Position numbers and translations under genes: made by a program. From Sulfuricurvum sp. (GTDB lineage Bacteria; Campylobacterota; Campylobacteria; Campylobacterales; Sulfurimonadaceae): a stretch of DNA of 64,000 nucleotides. This document shows, in pieces, positions 1 to 8,091 of the stretch. The DNA is taken from NCBI GenBank assembly GCA_030694265.1, contig JAUXYP010000001.1, forward strand, positions 310,001 to 374,000, in the 5' to 3' direction. The notes under the pieces are model-generated. The model did not search any database. It saw only the letters and a program-made list of their open reading frames with translations, and was not told where the DNA came from. Within the stretch, counting starts at the first letter, position 1. Each line of letters opens with the position of its first letter.

Positions 1-1588
1 CCAGCGGATGGGTTTTGATGGTGTTGTTAATCACAAATTCCATACGTGCAAGCCCCACACCGTGATTGGGCAATCGGGCGTAGCGAAAAGCACTTTTTGG
101 ATCGCCGATATTGAGATAAAGGTGTGTTTGAGGTTCACCGCAATCGCTTAGATCAAGACTATGAACATGATAGGGGATAAGTCCCTCATACACATGACCT
201 GTTTCCCCCTCGGCGCAGCTGATGGTGACGTCTTGTCCATTCATAAGTTGAGTTGTAGCATCGGATGTACCGACAATGGCGCTCACCCCTATCTCTCGGG
301 CAATAATGGCCGCATGACAGGTACGCCCTCCGCGATTGGTAATGAGGGCAGACGCCTTTTTCATCACCGGCTCCCAATCGGGATCGGTGTTATCGGTTAC
401 GAGCACGTCACCCTCCTCAAACAGATGAAATTCACTGCTGTTATGGATAATACGTACTTTTCCACTTCCGATTCGCTCACCGACCGCTGTACCGGAGAGA
501 AGCTCTTTTTTAGCAGTATTGGCATCAAAGACATACGAGGAGAGGGTGAAGTTTTTTTCTTTTTGGCTTTGCACCGTTTCGGGACGTGCTTGAACGATGT
601 AAAGTTTTCCATCGAGTGCATCCTTCGCCCATTCGATATCCATAGGAGACTCTTGTCCGGAGAGTTTTGAATAATGTTGTTCGATAATATACGCATTTTT
701 GGCAAGATGGATGATTTCATCATCCGAAAGAGAAAACTGATGTTGTAACGTTTCGGGTGTGTTGATGTTGAGGGTTTTAGCGGTATCTTGGGGATCATAG
801 ATCATCTGCAATCGTTTTGTCCCCATCTGACGTTTTAGAATCGTCGAATGGCGTGCCAAGGTTGGTTTGAAGACGATAAATTCATCTGGGTTTATTTTAC
901 CGCCAACGATGTTCTCCCCCAATCCCCATGTAGAGTTGATAATGATCAAAGAATCCGATCCGGAATCAGGATCAATGGTAAACATGATACCGCTGCTGGC
1001 TTGATCGCTTCGGACCATTTTCTGAACACCTGCACACAAGCTTATCTGCATATGATCGAAGCCGTTATGATGACGATAACTGATGGCGCGATCGGTAAAA
1101 AGGGAGGCATAACACCGGCGTACATGCTCCAAAAGAGCTTCTTCACCAGAGATATTTAGAAAACTCTCTTGTTGTCCCGCAAAACTGGCAGTAGGAAGGT
1201 CTTCAGCCGTTGCAGAAGAGCGAACGGCGACGTCGAGTATAGGAAGGTTATAGTGAGCACATAAAGTGCTGTAGGCACTGACAATCTCTTCTGTAAGAGA
1301 TTGGGGAAAGGGTGTATTGAGAATGAGGGTGCGGATTTTTTGCCCTGTATCAGAAAGAGAAGTAACATCATCGGGATCAAGTGTTTTTAAAAGTTGCACA
1401 ATCTGGGATTTAATACCGGTTTCATTAAGAAAGGCACGATAAGCTCGCGCGGTGGTGGCAAAACCAAAAGGAACATCTATCCCTTTTGAGGAGAGATTAC
1501 AGTACATCTCACCTAAGCTGGCATTTTTACCACCCACAAGAGCGACATCATTATTGGAAATTTGATCGAAAAATAGGATAAATGGCAT
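1..1588 (-). CDS. ppsA: Phosphoenolpyruvate synthase, N-terminal two thirds (cut by window edge)
   Basis: Makes PEP from pyruvate, ATP and water, with AMP and phosphate released; the gluconeogenic step after pyruvate. The reading frame begins at the ATG at 1588 behind GGGAG and is open to the window edge, giving about 529 codons; the family is about 790 residues, so the C-terminal PEP-binding barrel is outside. Visible: the N-terminal pyruvate/ATP-binding start 'LVGGKNASLGEM', the 'VRSSATAEDLP' ATP-site motif, and the phosphohistidine motif 'GGRTCHAAIIARE' with the swivelling His at about residue 425 (codon 314-316; E. coli PpsA uses His421). Transcribed alone as far as can be seen; the next gene upstream is a signalling protein 58 bases away. 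No frameshift in the visible part. Confidence 0.95.
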   Translation of the reverse strand, partial: MPFILFFDQISNNDVALVGGKNASLGEMYCNLSSKGIDVPFGFATTARAYRAFLNETGIKSQIVQLLKTLDPDDVTSLSDTGQKIRTLILNTPFPQSLTEEIVSAYSTLCAHYNLPILDVAVRSSATAEDLPTASFAGQQESFLNISGEEALLEHVRRCYASLFTDRAISYRHHNGFDHMQISLCAGVQKMVRSDQASSGIMFTIDPDSGSDSLIIINSTWGLGENIVGGKINPDEFIVFKPTLARHSTILKRQMGTKRLQMIYDPQDTAKTLNINTPETLQHQFSLSDDEIIHLAKNAYIIEQHYSKLSGQESPMDIEWAKDALDGKLYIVQARPETVQSQKEKNFTLSSYVFDANTAKKELLSGTAVGERIGSGKVRIIHNSSEFHLFEEGDVLVTDNTDPDWEPVMKKASALITNRGGRTCHAAIIAREIGVSAIVGTSDATTQLMNGQDVTISCAEGETGHVYEGLIPYHVHSLDLSDCGEPQTHLYLNIGDPKSAFRYARLPNHGVGLARMEFVINNTIKTHPL

Positions 1589-1646
1589 ATTGTCTCCCTT
1601 ATATCATAGCGTACCATAACGTAGGAGAAAAAGGGATAAAAAAAGG

Positions 1647-3854
1647 TTAAGCGTTGAGTAGCGGCATCGGTTCGGGTTTACTTAGGTAATATCCCTGAAC
1701 ATAGTCGATACCAAGTTCGATACACTCGTCATAAATATCTTTTGTCGAAACGAACTCAGCAACGGTTTTGATATTCAAACGGTGGGCAAATTCAACGATG
1801 GCACGTACAATATCTTGTGCACTAAAATCAAGATCAAGACGGCTGATCAGAGAACCGTCAATTTTGATGTAATCAACATTAAGTTTCATGATATGGGCAA
1901 AATTCGAATAACCGGTTCCAAAATCATCAATAGCAATTTGACATCCATACTCTTTAACGCGCGTTATAAATGCCAAAACTTCTTGATAGTTCTCAATCCC
2001 CTCACCTTCAAGTAGTTCAAAAATAAGCCGATCACCAACGGGATGTTCAGCAAGAAGTTCATAGATCATAGTTTGAATTTTTGGGTCAAGTATATCATCT
2101 ATGGAGAGATTGATCGAATAGCGATGCGGTGTTGAAATGAGCTGTTTGAAAATTTGGCGCGTTACAAATTCAGTGATATGAGAGTAAAGACGTGATTTTT
2201 TAGCAATGTCCAAAAACATACCCGGAGCTACTACCGTACCATCTTCATCAATAATGCGTATGAGTGCTTCATATTCAAAGATATTCTTTGCGGAAGCTTC
2301 ATGGATTCCTTGAAAATAGAGGACAAAGCGATTATGATTAATGGCCTCTTTGAGTTTCTTGCTCCACACAATATTATTCTGATACTCTTCTTTTATGTGG
2401 AGAGAATCGTGATATTTTACAAAGTTAAAGCTTTTCTTTTTTGCCGTTTTAAGCGCCATGTCTGCACGTCCGAGCAAATCACATCCCTCATCAAAACAGA
2501 TATCAGCCCCCATGCTAAAAGTGATAAAAATGGTGATAGCGTCAATTTCACAATTGATGGCATGAAGACGATTCAGAATCGTCTGACACATGGTTTCAAA
2601 TTTTTCAACATTGATGTAGTCACTAAGAGCCAATGCATACTCATCCGAATGCATTTTATACAATTTTAGAGAGTACTCTTCGATAATGGCTTGGATGGAC
2701 TTTGCCATTTCTTGCAGTACCTTATCGCCAATTTCATGGCCATACAAATCATTGATCTCTTTAAAATTGTTGATATTGAGGAGTAAAACGGCGATGTGCT
2801 TTTTTTGTTCGATGTTTTCAAGAAGCGCTTTTCGATTTGGAAGGCCTGTAAGGCTATCGGTATGAAGTTGACGATCTAATTGTTGTGTAAGCTGAGCAGA
2901 AAGGGCGCGTATTCGATCGATAAGGGTTTTAAAACCGATATGTAATATTATTAATAATATTGTGAGTAGTACTACGCTGATTAATAAGACGTTTTTGATT
3001 TCTTTTTCATAAGAAAGTTCATCTTCGGTGATATCCAGTGCACAGATCATTCGTGCTAACGGTTCGTGAGTGTAAGTCATTAATTCACGAGAGGCTATGA
3101 TATAGGTCTTGTTTTTGATCTTGTAACGTAGAGAATCGAGAAAAGAGTAATTAACAGGTAACTGCTTAAATAACGGATTATTGGAAGAAATGAGTGAGTA
3201 GGAACCATATGTTTTTGAGTGATCACCCGGTAACATTTTATGAAGAGCTTTAGTATCAAAAGCAAGGGCACTTTTAATGCCGGAATGGGCATTCAAACGT
3301 TCTTGTATCCGATCAATTTTTGACGATACTTGCACTACGCCTAAAAATTTATGATCTTTGAAAATCGGGATAATACTGACAAGGGATATATGGTATTTGG
3401 TAACGTCAAGCGAAGCCAGTGGCTGTTGTGTTTTTATAGCAAGGGCAAGCATAGGGCGTTGTATGGTGATATTGTCCCCAAACTTTTTAGGCTCTTGCAT
3501 ACGAAGAAAATGAAATCCGTCACTTTGTATAAATCCGGTTAAATCAACATCACCACGCGTATTAGCATCCTTGAAATAGGGGAGGGCAAAGGCATAAAGG
3601 GCATCGCGGTCACGTGCTTCAAATGCATCCACGATATGATGATCGGACATCATTTTACACGCAAAATGATTGAGCCCCTTTTCGGTATCTAAAATAGAGA
3701 GTTCATACGCATTTTTGAGTAGCATTCGATGCGCTTGGGTCTTTTGTTCGAGTACCCGTTTTTTATCTTGGAGAATGGAGTAAACGAAGTAGCCCACGAG
3801 GATAAGGACAATACCCATTGCAAACAATGTCGCCTTAATTCGTATTTTATTCAC
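1647..3854 (-). CDS. Membrane sensor with degenerate GGDEF and apparently active EAL domain (c-di-GMP phosphodiesterase)
   Basis: 735 residues. An N-terminal membrane segment (about 8-28), a periplasmic double-CACHE-like sensor (about 35-285), a second membrane segment (about 287-309), GGDEF domain (about 325-480) and EAL domain (about 495-735). The GGDEF signature has become HSDEY (402-406), so cyclase activity is unlikely. The EAL domain keeps E529-A-L, Asn582, the Asp pair in 'AIDDFGTGYS' (643-644), Lys664, Glu700 and 'VQGYYLSKP', i.e. the metal and catalytic residues known for the family, so c-di-GMP hydrolysis is predicted. The start is GTG at 3854 after AGGGA; a -10 lies at 3882. Ligand unknown. 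Single gene, same strand as the yggS operon upstream. Confidence 0.88.
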   Translation of the reverse strand: MNKIRIKATLFAMGIVLILVGYFVYSILQDKKRVLEQKTQAHRMLLKNAYELSILDTEKGLNHFACKMMSDHHIVDAFEARDRDALYAFALPYFKDANTRGDVDLTGFIQSDGFHFLRMQEPKKFGDNITIQRPMLALAIKTQQPLASLDVTKYHISLVSIIPIFKDHKFLGVVQVSSKIDRIQERLNAHSGIKSALAFDTKALHKMLPGDHSKTYGSYSLISSNNPLFKQLPVNYSFLDSLRYKIKNKTYIIASRELMTYTHEPLARMICALDITEDELSYEKEIKNVLLISVVLLTILLIILHIGFKTLIDRIRALSAQLTQQLDRQLHTDSLTGLPNRKALLENIEQKKHIAVLLLNINNFKEINDLYGHEIGDKVLQEMAKSIQAIIEEYSLKLYKMHSDEYALALSDYINVEKFETMCQTILNRLHAINCEIDAITIFITFSMGADICFDEGCDLLGRADMALKTAKKKSFNFVKYHDSLHIKEEYQNNIVWSKKLKEAINHNRFVLYFQGIHEASAKNIFEYEALIRIIDEDGTVVAPGMFLDIAKKSRLYSHITEFVTRQIFKQLISTPHRYSINLSIDDILDPKIQTMIYELLAEHPVGDRLIFELLEGEGIENYQEVLAFITRVKEYGCQIAIDDFGTGYSNFAHIMKLNVDYIKIDGSLISRLDLDFSAQDIVRAIVEFAHRLNIKTVAEFVSTKDIYDECIELGIDYVQGYYLSKPEPMPLLNA

Positions 3855-3881
3855 TCATTTCCCTATAAAAAAATTAGGCAT

Positions 3882-3887
3882 ATAATA
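3882..3887 (-). promoter_or_regulatory. -10 element for the GGDEF/EAL gene
   Basis: Reading the minus strand, TATTAT sits 28 bases before the GTG start at 3854, giving a short leader with AGGGA just before the start. No clear -35, as is usual for sigma-70 promoters of Campylobacterota. Motif-only call. Confidence 0.45.
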
Positions 3888-3925
3888 GCATAAAAACAGA
3901 GATTTCTTAGCTAAACCTTAATTAA

Positions 3926-4603
3926 CTATTTGTGTTTAAAAAGGATAGAACCTAAACGTACAAGAGTAGAACCGCACTCTATCGCGAGTTCGAAATCGCC
4001 GCTCATCCCCATGGAACATACTGTGGCATCAGGGAGCTGTTCAAATAATGAACGCGTTGTTTCAAAACTTTTTTGGACGATAGCGCGGTCATCCGTATGT
4101 GCACCGATGCTCATAATCCCCTGCAGGTGAAGATTAGGGCACTGAGTTGCAATTTGAGCGTATTTATCACTAAATTCTTCGGGCATAAACCCTGCTTTTG
4201 TCTCTTCATACGCAGAATTTACCTGAACCAGTGCCCGCAAGGTTTGGTTCTCTCTTGAAAGACGTTCTTGGAGCGCCAGCGCGAGTTCCAGAGAATCAAT
4301 AGAGTGGATCATATGAGGATGAACCCCCAAAAGCTGATTGATCTTGTTTTTTTGCAGCGTTCCGATGAAATGCCATTCCAATGGTAGCTCTTCGAGTAAA
4401 TCTGCTTTTATTTTCAAATCTTGAACTTTATTTTCACCAAAAGCGCGTTGGCCGATGGAATACAAATCACGGATAGCTTGGGCATCCACGTATTTACTTG
4501 CAGCAACAATTTTTACGATGTGATGTTCACTTACACGGATACGGGCGCGCTCGATGCGCTCAATGATAGCATCAAAATGACGTTTTTGCTCTAATGTATT
4601 CAT
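3926..4603 (-). CDS. yggS: YggS/PLPBP-family pyridoxal-phosphate homeostasis protein
   Basis: A single-domain TIM-barrel protein that carries PLP on a lysine and helps keep cellular PLP and amino/keto acid pools balanced; no enzymatic reaction is established for the family. 225 residues with the chosen start. The PLP lysine is in 'IVAASKYV', followed by family motifs 'GENKVQD' and 'WHFIGTLQKNKI', and 'SMGMSGD' near the C-terminus, which binds the phosphate. The frame is open 21 codons further upstream into rseP, but the ATG at 4603 overlaps the rseP stop as ATGA, the coupling used by its neighbours, so I start there. Last gene of the pgsA-rseP-yggS operon. Confidence 0.93.
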   Translation of the reverse strand: MNTLEQKRHFDAIIERIERARIRVSEHHIVKIVAASKYVDAQAIRDLYSIGQRAFGENKVQDLKIKADLLEELPLEWHFIGTLQKNKINQLLGVHPHMIHSIDSLELALALQERLSRENQTLRALVQVNSAYEETKAGFMPEEFSDKYAQIATQCPNLHLQGIMSIGAHTDDRAIVQKSFETTRSLFEQLPDATVCSMGMSGDFELAIECGSTLVRLGSILFKHK

Positions 4604-5652
4604 TGCATTAATCTCGTAATATCGTTGTAAAGTCCCAAACTCATTAATCCCAGTAAAATAACCCATCCACCAATGGTGAGTTGTGTAATAACTGCTTCGC
4701 TGGGTGCTTTTTTGCGAATCATCTCATAGAGGTTAAAGACGATGTGTCCTCCATCAAGAGCGGGAATAGGCAGAAGGTTCAAGACGCCGAGATTAACCGA
4801 GATAAGTGCCGCAAAGAAAAAGAGACTCATCCATCCGTATTGGGTAGCATCTGCTGTGATTTGAACGATACTCACAACGCCTCCCAGCTCTTTAGCAGGA
4901 ACAACGCCGGTGATCAGCTTTTGAACACTTTGAAAAATCATCAATGAAGCATCAACCGTCTCTTTTGAAGCATACACTAACCCTTGGGAAAGACTCAGGT
5001 GCAGTGTATGTGTTTGGCCAGATGGGGCGATACCGACCATCCGTTTATAGATTTTTTCTTTGAACATATTGGTGGATTCGCTGATGCGGGGGGAGAGGGT
5101 GATGAACTGCAGTGTATTTGCGCGCTGCACTTGCAATGTCAAATTACCTGTAGACGACATAATGGAATCGGAAAGTTCATCCCATTGGGTTATTGCCTCA
5201 CCGTTGATCGAGAGAATACGGTCATTTTTTTGTAGACCCGCAACGCTGGCCGGTGAATTGACAGAAACCATACCGATAACAGGAGAGAGCGCTTTTGGCC
5301 CGCCAAGAGCAATGGCATAAAACAAAAACCAAGCGAGCAAGAAATTGGCAAAAGGGCCTGCAAGGAGGATGATGATCCGCTGCCACGGTTTTTTGGAATT
5401 GTAGCTGTCATTGTCATTACTAATTAGCGTCGGGTCCAGATCATCCTGCCCTTTCATTTTGACATAGCCCCCTAGAGGGATAGCCGATACTTGCCATTTG
5501 GTACCCAACCAGTTGAATGAGGCAAGCTTTTTACCAAATCCGATGCTAAAAACTTCGACATAAACCCCGAAAAATTTAGCGGCGCTGTAGTGCCCCAATT
5601 CATGAAAAAAGATGAGGGCGGATAAAATAAGTAAAGCAACAATCCAACTCAT
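4600..5652 (-). CDS. rseP: Site-2 intramembrane zinc metalloprotease RseP
   Basis: Cleaves membrane-embedded anti-sigma factors and signal-peptide remnants inside the inner membrane. 350 residues. The zinc motif HELGH is in the first membrane segment (residues 17-21, 'IFFHELGHY'); a PDZ domain follows (about residues 115-200, with 'VNSPASVAGLQKNDRILSI'); the second half of the active site is 'LLPIPALDGG' (the Asp zinc ligand) near residue 300, then the last membrane helices. Start overlaps the pgsA stop by 4 bases (ATGA), and its own stop overlaps yggS the same way, so the three genes are translationally coupled. Its substrate in this organism cannot be seen here. Confidence 0.95.
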   Translation of the reverse strand: MSWIVALLILSALIFFHELGHYSAAKFFGVYVEVFSIGFGKKLASFNWLGTKWQVSAIPLGGYVKMKGQDDLDPTLISNDNDSYNSKKPWQRIIILLAGPFANFLLAWFLFYAIALGGPKALSPVIGMVSVNSPASVAGLQKNDRILSINGEAITQWDELSDSIMSSTGNLTLQVQRANTLQFITLSPRISESTNMFKEKIYKRMVGIAPSGQTHTLHLSLSQGLVYASKETVDASLMIFQSVQKLITGVVPAKELGGVVSIVQITADATQYGWMSLFFFAALISVNLGVLNLLPIPALDGGHIVFNLYEMIRKKAPSEAVITQLTIGGWVILLGLMSLGLYNDITRLMQ

Positions 5653-6203
5653 ACGGTTTCCTTGGTGCGGTATGCTTTTGCAAATCCTAACAGATATTCA
5701 CCGCCGGAATAGACCGTAACAGCGACTGCCATCCACAAAAGGACATTTCCCCCATCCCAATGCATCAGCAAAAATCCAATAGCGATCATCTGGATAACGG
5801 TTTTGACTTTACCCATGAAGGAGGCGCTCACATCAATTCCGATCGAGATGGAGAGGGTGCGGAGGCTTGTGATAAAAAGCTCACGCCCGATAATGATGTA
5901 GATAGCCCAAGCAGAAGCCTCACCGCTCATCATCAGACCTAAAAAAGCGGCTAATGTGAGCATTTTATCCGCTAATGGATCGAGGATTTGCCCGACGATG
6001 GTAATTTGATTCAGTTCACGAGCGATGTAACCGTCAAAAAAATCGGTAACGCTGGCAAGGACAAACAGCAACGATGCGGTGTAATAACTCCAGCTGATAT
6101 GCCAGCCGTTATCGGTAAAAACTTCTGGATTGAGAATGACCCAAAACATCACCGGAGCGATGAGAAGGCGTGAAAGCGCGAGTAGATTGGGGAGGTTAAA
6201 CAA
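5649..6203 (-). CDS. pgsA: CDP-diacylglycerol-glycerol-3-phosphate 3-phosphatidyltransferase
   Basis: Makes phosphatidylglycerol phosphate from CDP-diacylglycerol and glycerol-3-phosphate at the inner membrane, the committed step to phosphatidylglycerol and cardiolipin. 184 residues, several membrane helices. The CDP-alcohol phosphotransferase signature D-x2-DG-x2-AR-x8-G-x3-D-x3-D is complete, from 'TDFFDGYIAR' through 'GQILDPLAD'. The start is TTG at 6203 behind AAGGG; no in-frame ATG lies nearby that would keep the conserved N-terminus 'FNLPNLLALSRL'. First gene of the pgsA-rseP-yggS unit. It fits with the psd gene at 58732, the other phospholipid head-group enzyme in the window. Confidence 0.93.
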   Translation of the reverse strand: MFNLPNLLALSRLLIAPVMFWVILNPEVFTDNGWHISWSYYTASLLFVLASVTDFFDGYIARELNQITIVGQILDPLADKMLTLAAFLGLMMSGEASAWAIYIIIGRELFITSLRTLSISIGIDVSASFMGKVKTVIQMIAIGFLLMHWDGGNVLLWMAVAVTVYSGGEYLLGFAKAYRTKETV

Positions 6204-6262
6204 AAAATGCCCTTTTTATGTATCGCTAAATATTTATTTTTTGTGATTATAGCTAAATTGGG

Positions 6263-6547
6263 CTACGTTCGGGAGTGTAAGAGATTGTAAACTTTGTTGT
6301 TTTCTCTTTTTCCGATTGCGAGTACCAAGATGACAATTGTTTCCTCTTTAACTTCGTAAGCGAGTCTGTATCCTGCTGTTTTGAGTTTGATTTTATAGAC
6401 CGATTCAAATCCGCTGAGTTTATCTTTTGGGACTTTTGGGTTATCGAGCCGTTGTTTGAGCTTTTTTTTAAATTGCTCTTTGATGGTTGCGCCCAAATCA
6501 TTCCACTCTTTGAGTGCGGCAGGGTGAAACTCTAAATCATAAATCAT
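6263..6547 (-). CDS. RelE/ParE-family toxin of a type II toxin-antitoxin pair
   Basis: 94 residues with the RelE-superfamily layout: N-terminal 'YDLEFHPAALKEWNDL', a basic helix 'KKKLKQRL', then the core strands 'GYRLAYEV' and 'AIGKRENNKVY', which hold the conserved Arg/Lys/Tyr residues that in characterised RelE members cleave mRNA at the ribosome. The ATG lies inside the antitoxin gene (11-base overlap), the usual coupling for such pairs. Known of the family: bound and neutralised by the partner antitoxin, which also represses the operon. Which mRNAs it cuts cannot be told. Codons and position beside a small AT-rich islet suggest accessory DNA. Confidence 0.87.
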   Translation of the reverse strand: MIYDLEFHPAALKEWNDLGATIKEQFKKKLKQRLDNPKVPKDKLSGFESVYKIKLKTAGYRLAYEVKEETIVILVLAIGKRENNKVYNLLHSRT

Positions 6548-6788
6548 CGAACGAAACTTTGATCGGAGTAAAGTTCTCTTTTATTCTATTTTGCACCTCT
6601 TTGGAGAGGAGATAATCATCTAACATCTCCATGAGTTTTTCATAGGTTTTAGAGGGAACAAGATAAGCGCTGGCGACATTGTGATTGAGAATCGCCACCA
6701 CTTCGTCCCCTGCATTTTCGAGAATTTGCGTGGGTGATTTTTTGAGTTCGGTGATGCTTGCCGTGTAGTTCGCCATTATCGGTTGCAT
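6537..6788 (-). CDS. Phd/YefM (RelB-like) antitoxin
   Basis: 83 residues. The N-terminal part, 'YTASITELKKSPTQILENAG', with 'VVAILNHNVASAYLVP', is the Phd/YefM DNA-binding and dimerisation fold; the C-terminal tail (about 55-83) is the charged part expected to wrap round the toxin. Start at 6788 is chosen because AAAGG sits 8 bases before it; the next in-frame ATG (four codons on) has no ribosome site. Likely autoregulates from the strong promoter at 6825-6853. First gene of the pair. Confidence 0.87.
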   Translation of the reverse strand: MQPIMANYTASITELKKSPTQILENAGDEVVAILNHNVASAYLVPSKTYEKLMEMLDDYLLSKEVQNRIKENFTPIKVSFDDL

Positions 6789-6824
6789 ATTAAGTACCTT
6801 TTTTAGTGTCTTATTTGATGCACT

Positions 6825-6853
6825 ATTATACTCAGATGGATTGATAATGTCAA
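6825..6853 (-). promoter_or_regulatory. Consensus sigma-70 promoter of the toxin-antitoxin operon
   Basis: On the minus strand TTGACA (6848-6853) and TATAAT (6825-6830) are separated by exactly 17 bases, both hexamers perfect. The antitoxin ATG is 37 bases beyond the -10. Just downstream, AGTG and CACT form a short dyad that could be the operator for the antitoxin; that part is weak. Confidence 0.85.
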
Positions 6854-6892
6854 AAGTATATTATTTTTCCGTCATATTGTGCTTGCTTTGTC

Positions 6893-6913
6893 ATACCGTA
6901 CTTGACACGGTAT
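6893..6913. repeat. Palindromic repeat, copy 1 (left border of the 7.0-8.0 kb islet)
   Basis: Perfect 7-base arms ATACCGT (6893-6899) and ACGGTAT (6907-6913) around a 7-base loop. Sequence around it (GTCATACCGTACTTGACACG) is like the element at 8057-8078 read on the other strand, so I treat the two as copies of one short interspersed palindrome in inverted orientation. The rest of the 6854-7014 gap holds no gene I can support. Confidence 0.6.
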
Positions 6914-7014
6914 CCATCCCCATTTTAATTCAGTTTGTCTCTGTTTCTTCAGGCTACCAAAAATTAACATTTAACGCCTGACCCGGATTGTAAAAGCCAC
7001 TCGTGTGTTTTTGA

Positions 7015-7122
7015 TTAGTATCCTTTGGGTTCTTGGGGTGTTGTTGAGTTTTCATTAGTTATTGAAAACCACTTTTTTGTATCGTAGGCCAAATTTTCGA
7101 CCCAAGTTTGATATTCCGGCAT
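7015..7122 (-). CDS. Possible 35-aa protein coupled to the islet membrane protein
   Basis: A short ORF whose ATG overlaps the stop of the 265-aa gene by one base (TAATG), an arrangement typical of translational coupling. The product is hydrophilic and slightly aromatic-rich at the start ('MPEYQTWVENLAYDTKKWF'), ends in a Pro/Glu/Thr tail, and has no membrane segment. No family recognised. Support is position only: length 35 codons is short enough to occur by chance. Confidence 0.35.
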   Translation of the reverse strand: MPEYQTWVENLAYDTKKWFSITNENSTTPQEPKGY

Positions 7123-7919
7123 TAGCTTATTTTTGGCTCTTTGGCCTTTATATTAATATTAAAATATCTTGTTTCATATTTATGTGAACCATCCTCTAAT
7201 AATTCTGCATGAGCAATATTACTCCCTGGTGTTCCATACCATTCACTATCTGAGTCTTCAATAGTAAAATGGATAGTAGAAAATGGATTTTCAATTATCA
7301 ATTCATCTTGTTTAAACTCTAGTTTGCTCTTTGGTGGTAGAAAAATTCCTTTTGTTATTACTTTAAATGGGACTGGGGCAAATATGTTGCCATTGTCTTG
7401 AAGTAGCTTGGAAAATTGCTTTATAGGAATAAAGGTATCCTTTTCTTTTTCTTCTGGTCTTATTCGAAATGAGGTGAAATGCATTCTTGAAAAGGCTTTA
7501 GTTGTTTTTTTGTAGTCATTCTCTTCCGAAATTAAAAAACCAACTAAACTATACATTATCAAGTGATGCATAACTTTCTGTGGATTTTCTTTAAATAATT
7601 TAGGTTCATTTTTTGCAAGCCATTCACTTGCATTTAAATCAATATGTATTCTGTAATTTGATGATACTGGATAAATGTGTTGTGCAACTTCTGGACGATC
7701 ATGAAATATTGATAATTCTGTATTTATGACATAATTTTCGTTAGTATCTTCTAACTCGAAAAATACATTCATGTAGAACATAAAAACAGTACCAACCACG
7801 GCACTAAATGCAAATACTATATTACGTGATTCAGTATTATGATATACAACAATAAAAAAGATAGATGTTAAAATTAACAAAGCTATTGATATGGAAGGAA
7901 TCATGTAAATATTTTTCAT
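7122..7919 (-). CDS. Hypothetical membrane-anchored protein of the islet
   Basis: 265 residues, not recognised. Two hydrophobic helices at the N-terminus (about 6-26 and 33-53) are followed by a soluble part of about 210 residues, rich in Lys/Glu and beta-prone ('IIENPFSTIHFTIEDSDSEW'), with no Cys-rich or catalytic motif I can name. Whether the soluble part is cytoplasmic or periplasmic is not clear. The gene is visibly more AT-rich than the flanking housekeeping genes, has its own TATAAT (7952), is followed by a coupled 35-aa ORF, and lies between two inverted copies of a palindromic repeat, all consistent with recently gained accessory DNA. Could be part of a defence or surface function, but nothing shows it. 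Confidence 0.7.
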   Translation of the reverse strand: MKNIYMIPSISIALLILTSIFFIVVYHNTESRNIVFAFSAVVGTVFMFYMNVFFELEDTNENYVINTELSIFHDRPEVAQHIYPVSSNYRIHIDLNASEWLAKNEPKLFKENPQKVMHHLIMYSLVGFLISEENDYKKTTKAFSRMHFTSFRIRPEEKEKDTFIPIKQFSKLLQDNGNIFAPVPFKVITKGIFLPPKSKLEFKQDELIIENPFSTIHFTIEDSDSEWYGTPGSNIAHAELLEDGSHKYETRYFNINIKAKEPKIS

Positions 7920-7951
7920 GTTGTTGTACCCTAACTATTTATTGAATGAAC

Positions 7952-7957
7952 ATTATA
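7952..7957 (-). promoter_or_regulatory. -10 element for the islet membrane protein
   Basis: TATAAT on the minus strand, 32 bases before the ATG at 7919. The expected -35 position falls inside the long AT-rich inverted repeat at 7974-8014, which could therefore act as an operator. Confidence 0.5.
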
Positions 7958-7973
7958 TATTTTAGAGCTTGGA

Positions 7974-8014
7974 TTTAACAAAATAAATGAGCACAAATCT
8001 ATTTATTTGTTAAA
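7974..8014. repeat. Near-perfect AT-rich inverted repeat (15/14-base arms)
   Basis: Left arm TTTAACAAAATAAAT (7974-7988) and right arm ATTTATTTGTTAAA (8001-8014) are complementary apart from one extra A, round a 12-base loop. It lies between fabL and the 265-aa gene. It could be an operator, or a terminator acting in either direction; sequence alone does not decide. Confidence 0.6.
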
Positions 8015-8056
8015 AAACAATAGTTAAAGATAGCTTTGAGGGGGATAAAAGAATAG

Positions 8057-8078
8057 ATTCCGTGTCGTAGCACGGAAT
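8057..8078. repeat. Palindromic repeat, copy 2; possible fabL terminator
   Basis: Perfect 8-base arms ATTCCGTG (8057-8064) and CACGGAAT (8071-8078), 6-base loop. On the minus strand it starts 14 bases after the fabL stop and is followed by CTATTCTTTT, so it may terminate the pyrD-fabL transcript. Related to the palindrome at 6893-6913, in the opposite orientation. Confidence 0.55.
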
Positions 8079-8091
8079 AACGGAAGGTCTG

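Noticed and set aside
161-670. 169-codon plus-strand ORF
   Set aside because: Antisense shadow of ppsA; the minus frame carries the PEP synthase phosphohistidine motif at 314-316 and family sequence through the whole stretch.
2301-2669. 122-codon plus-strand ORF inside the GGDEF/EAL gene
   Set aside because: Antisense shadow; low-complexity hydrophobic translation with no motif, while the minus frame is a continuous domain protein.
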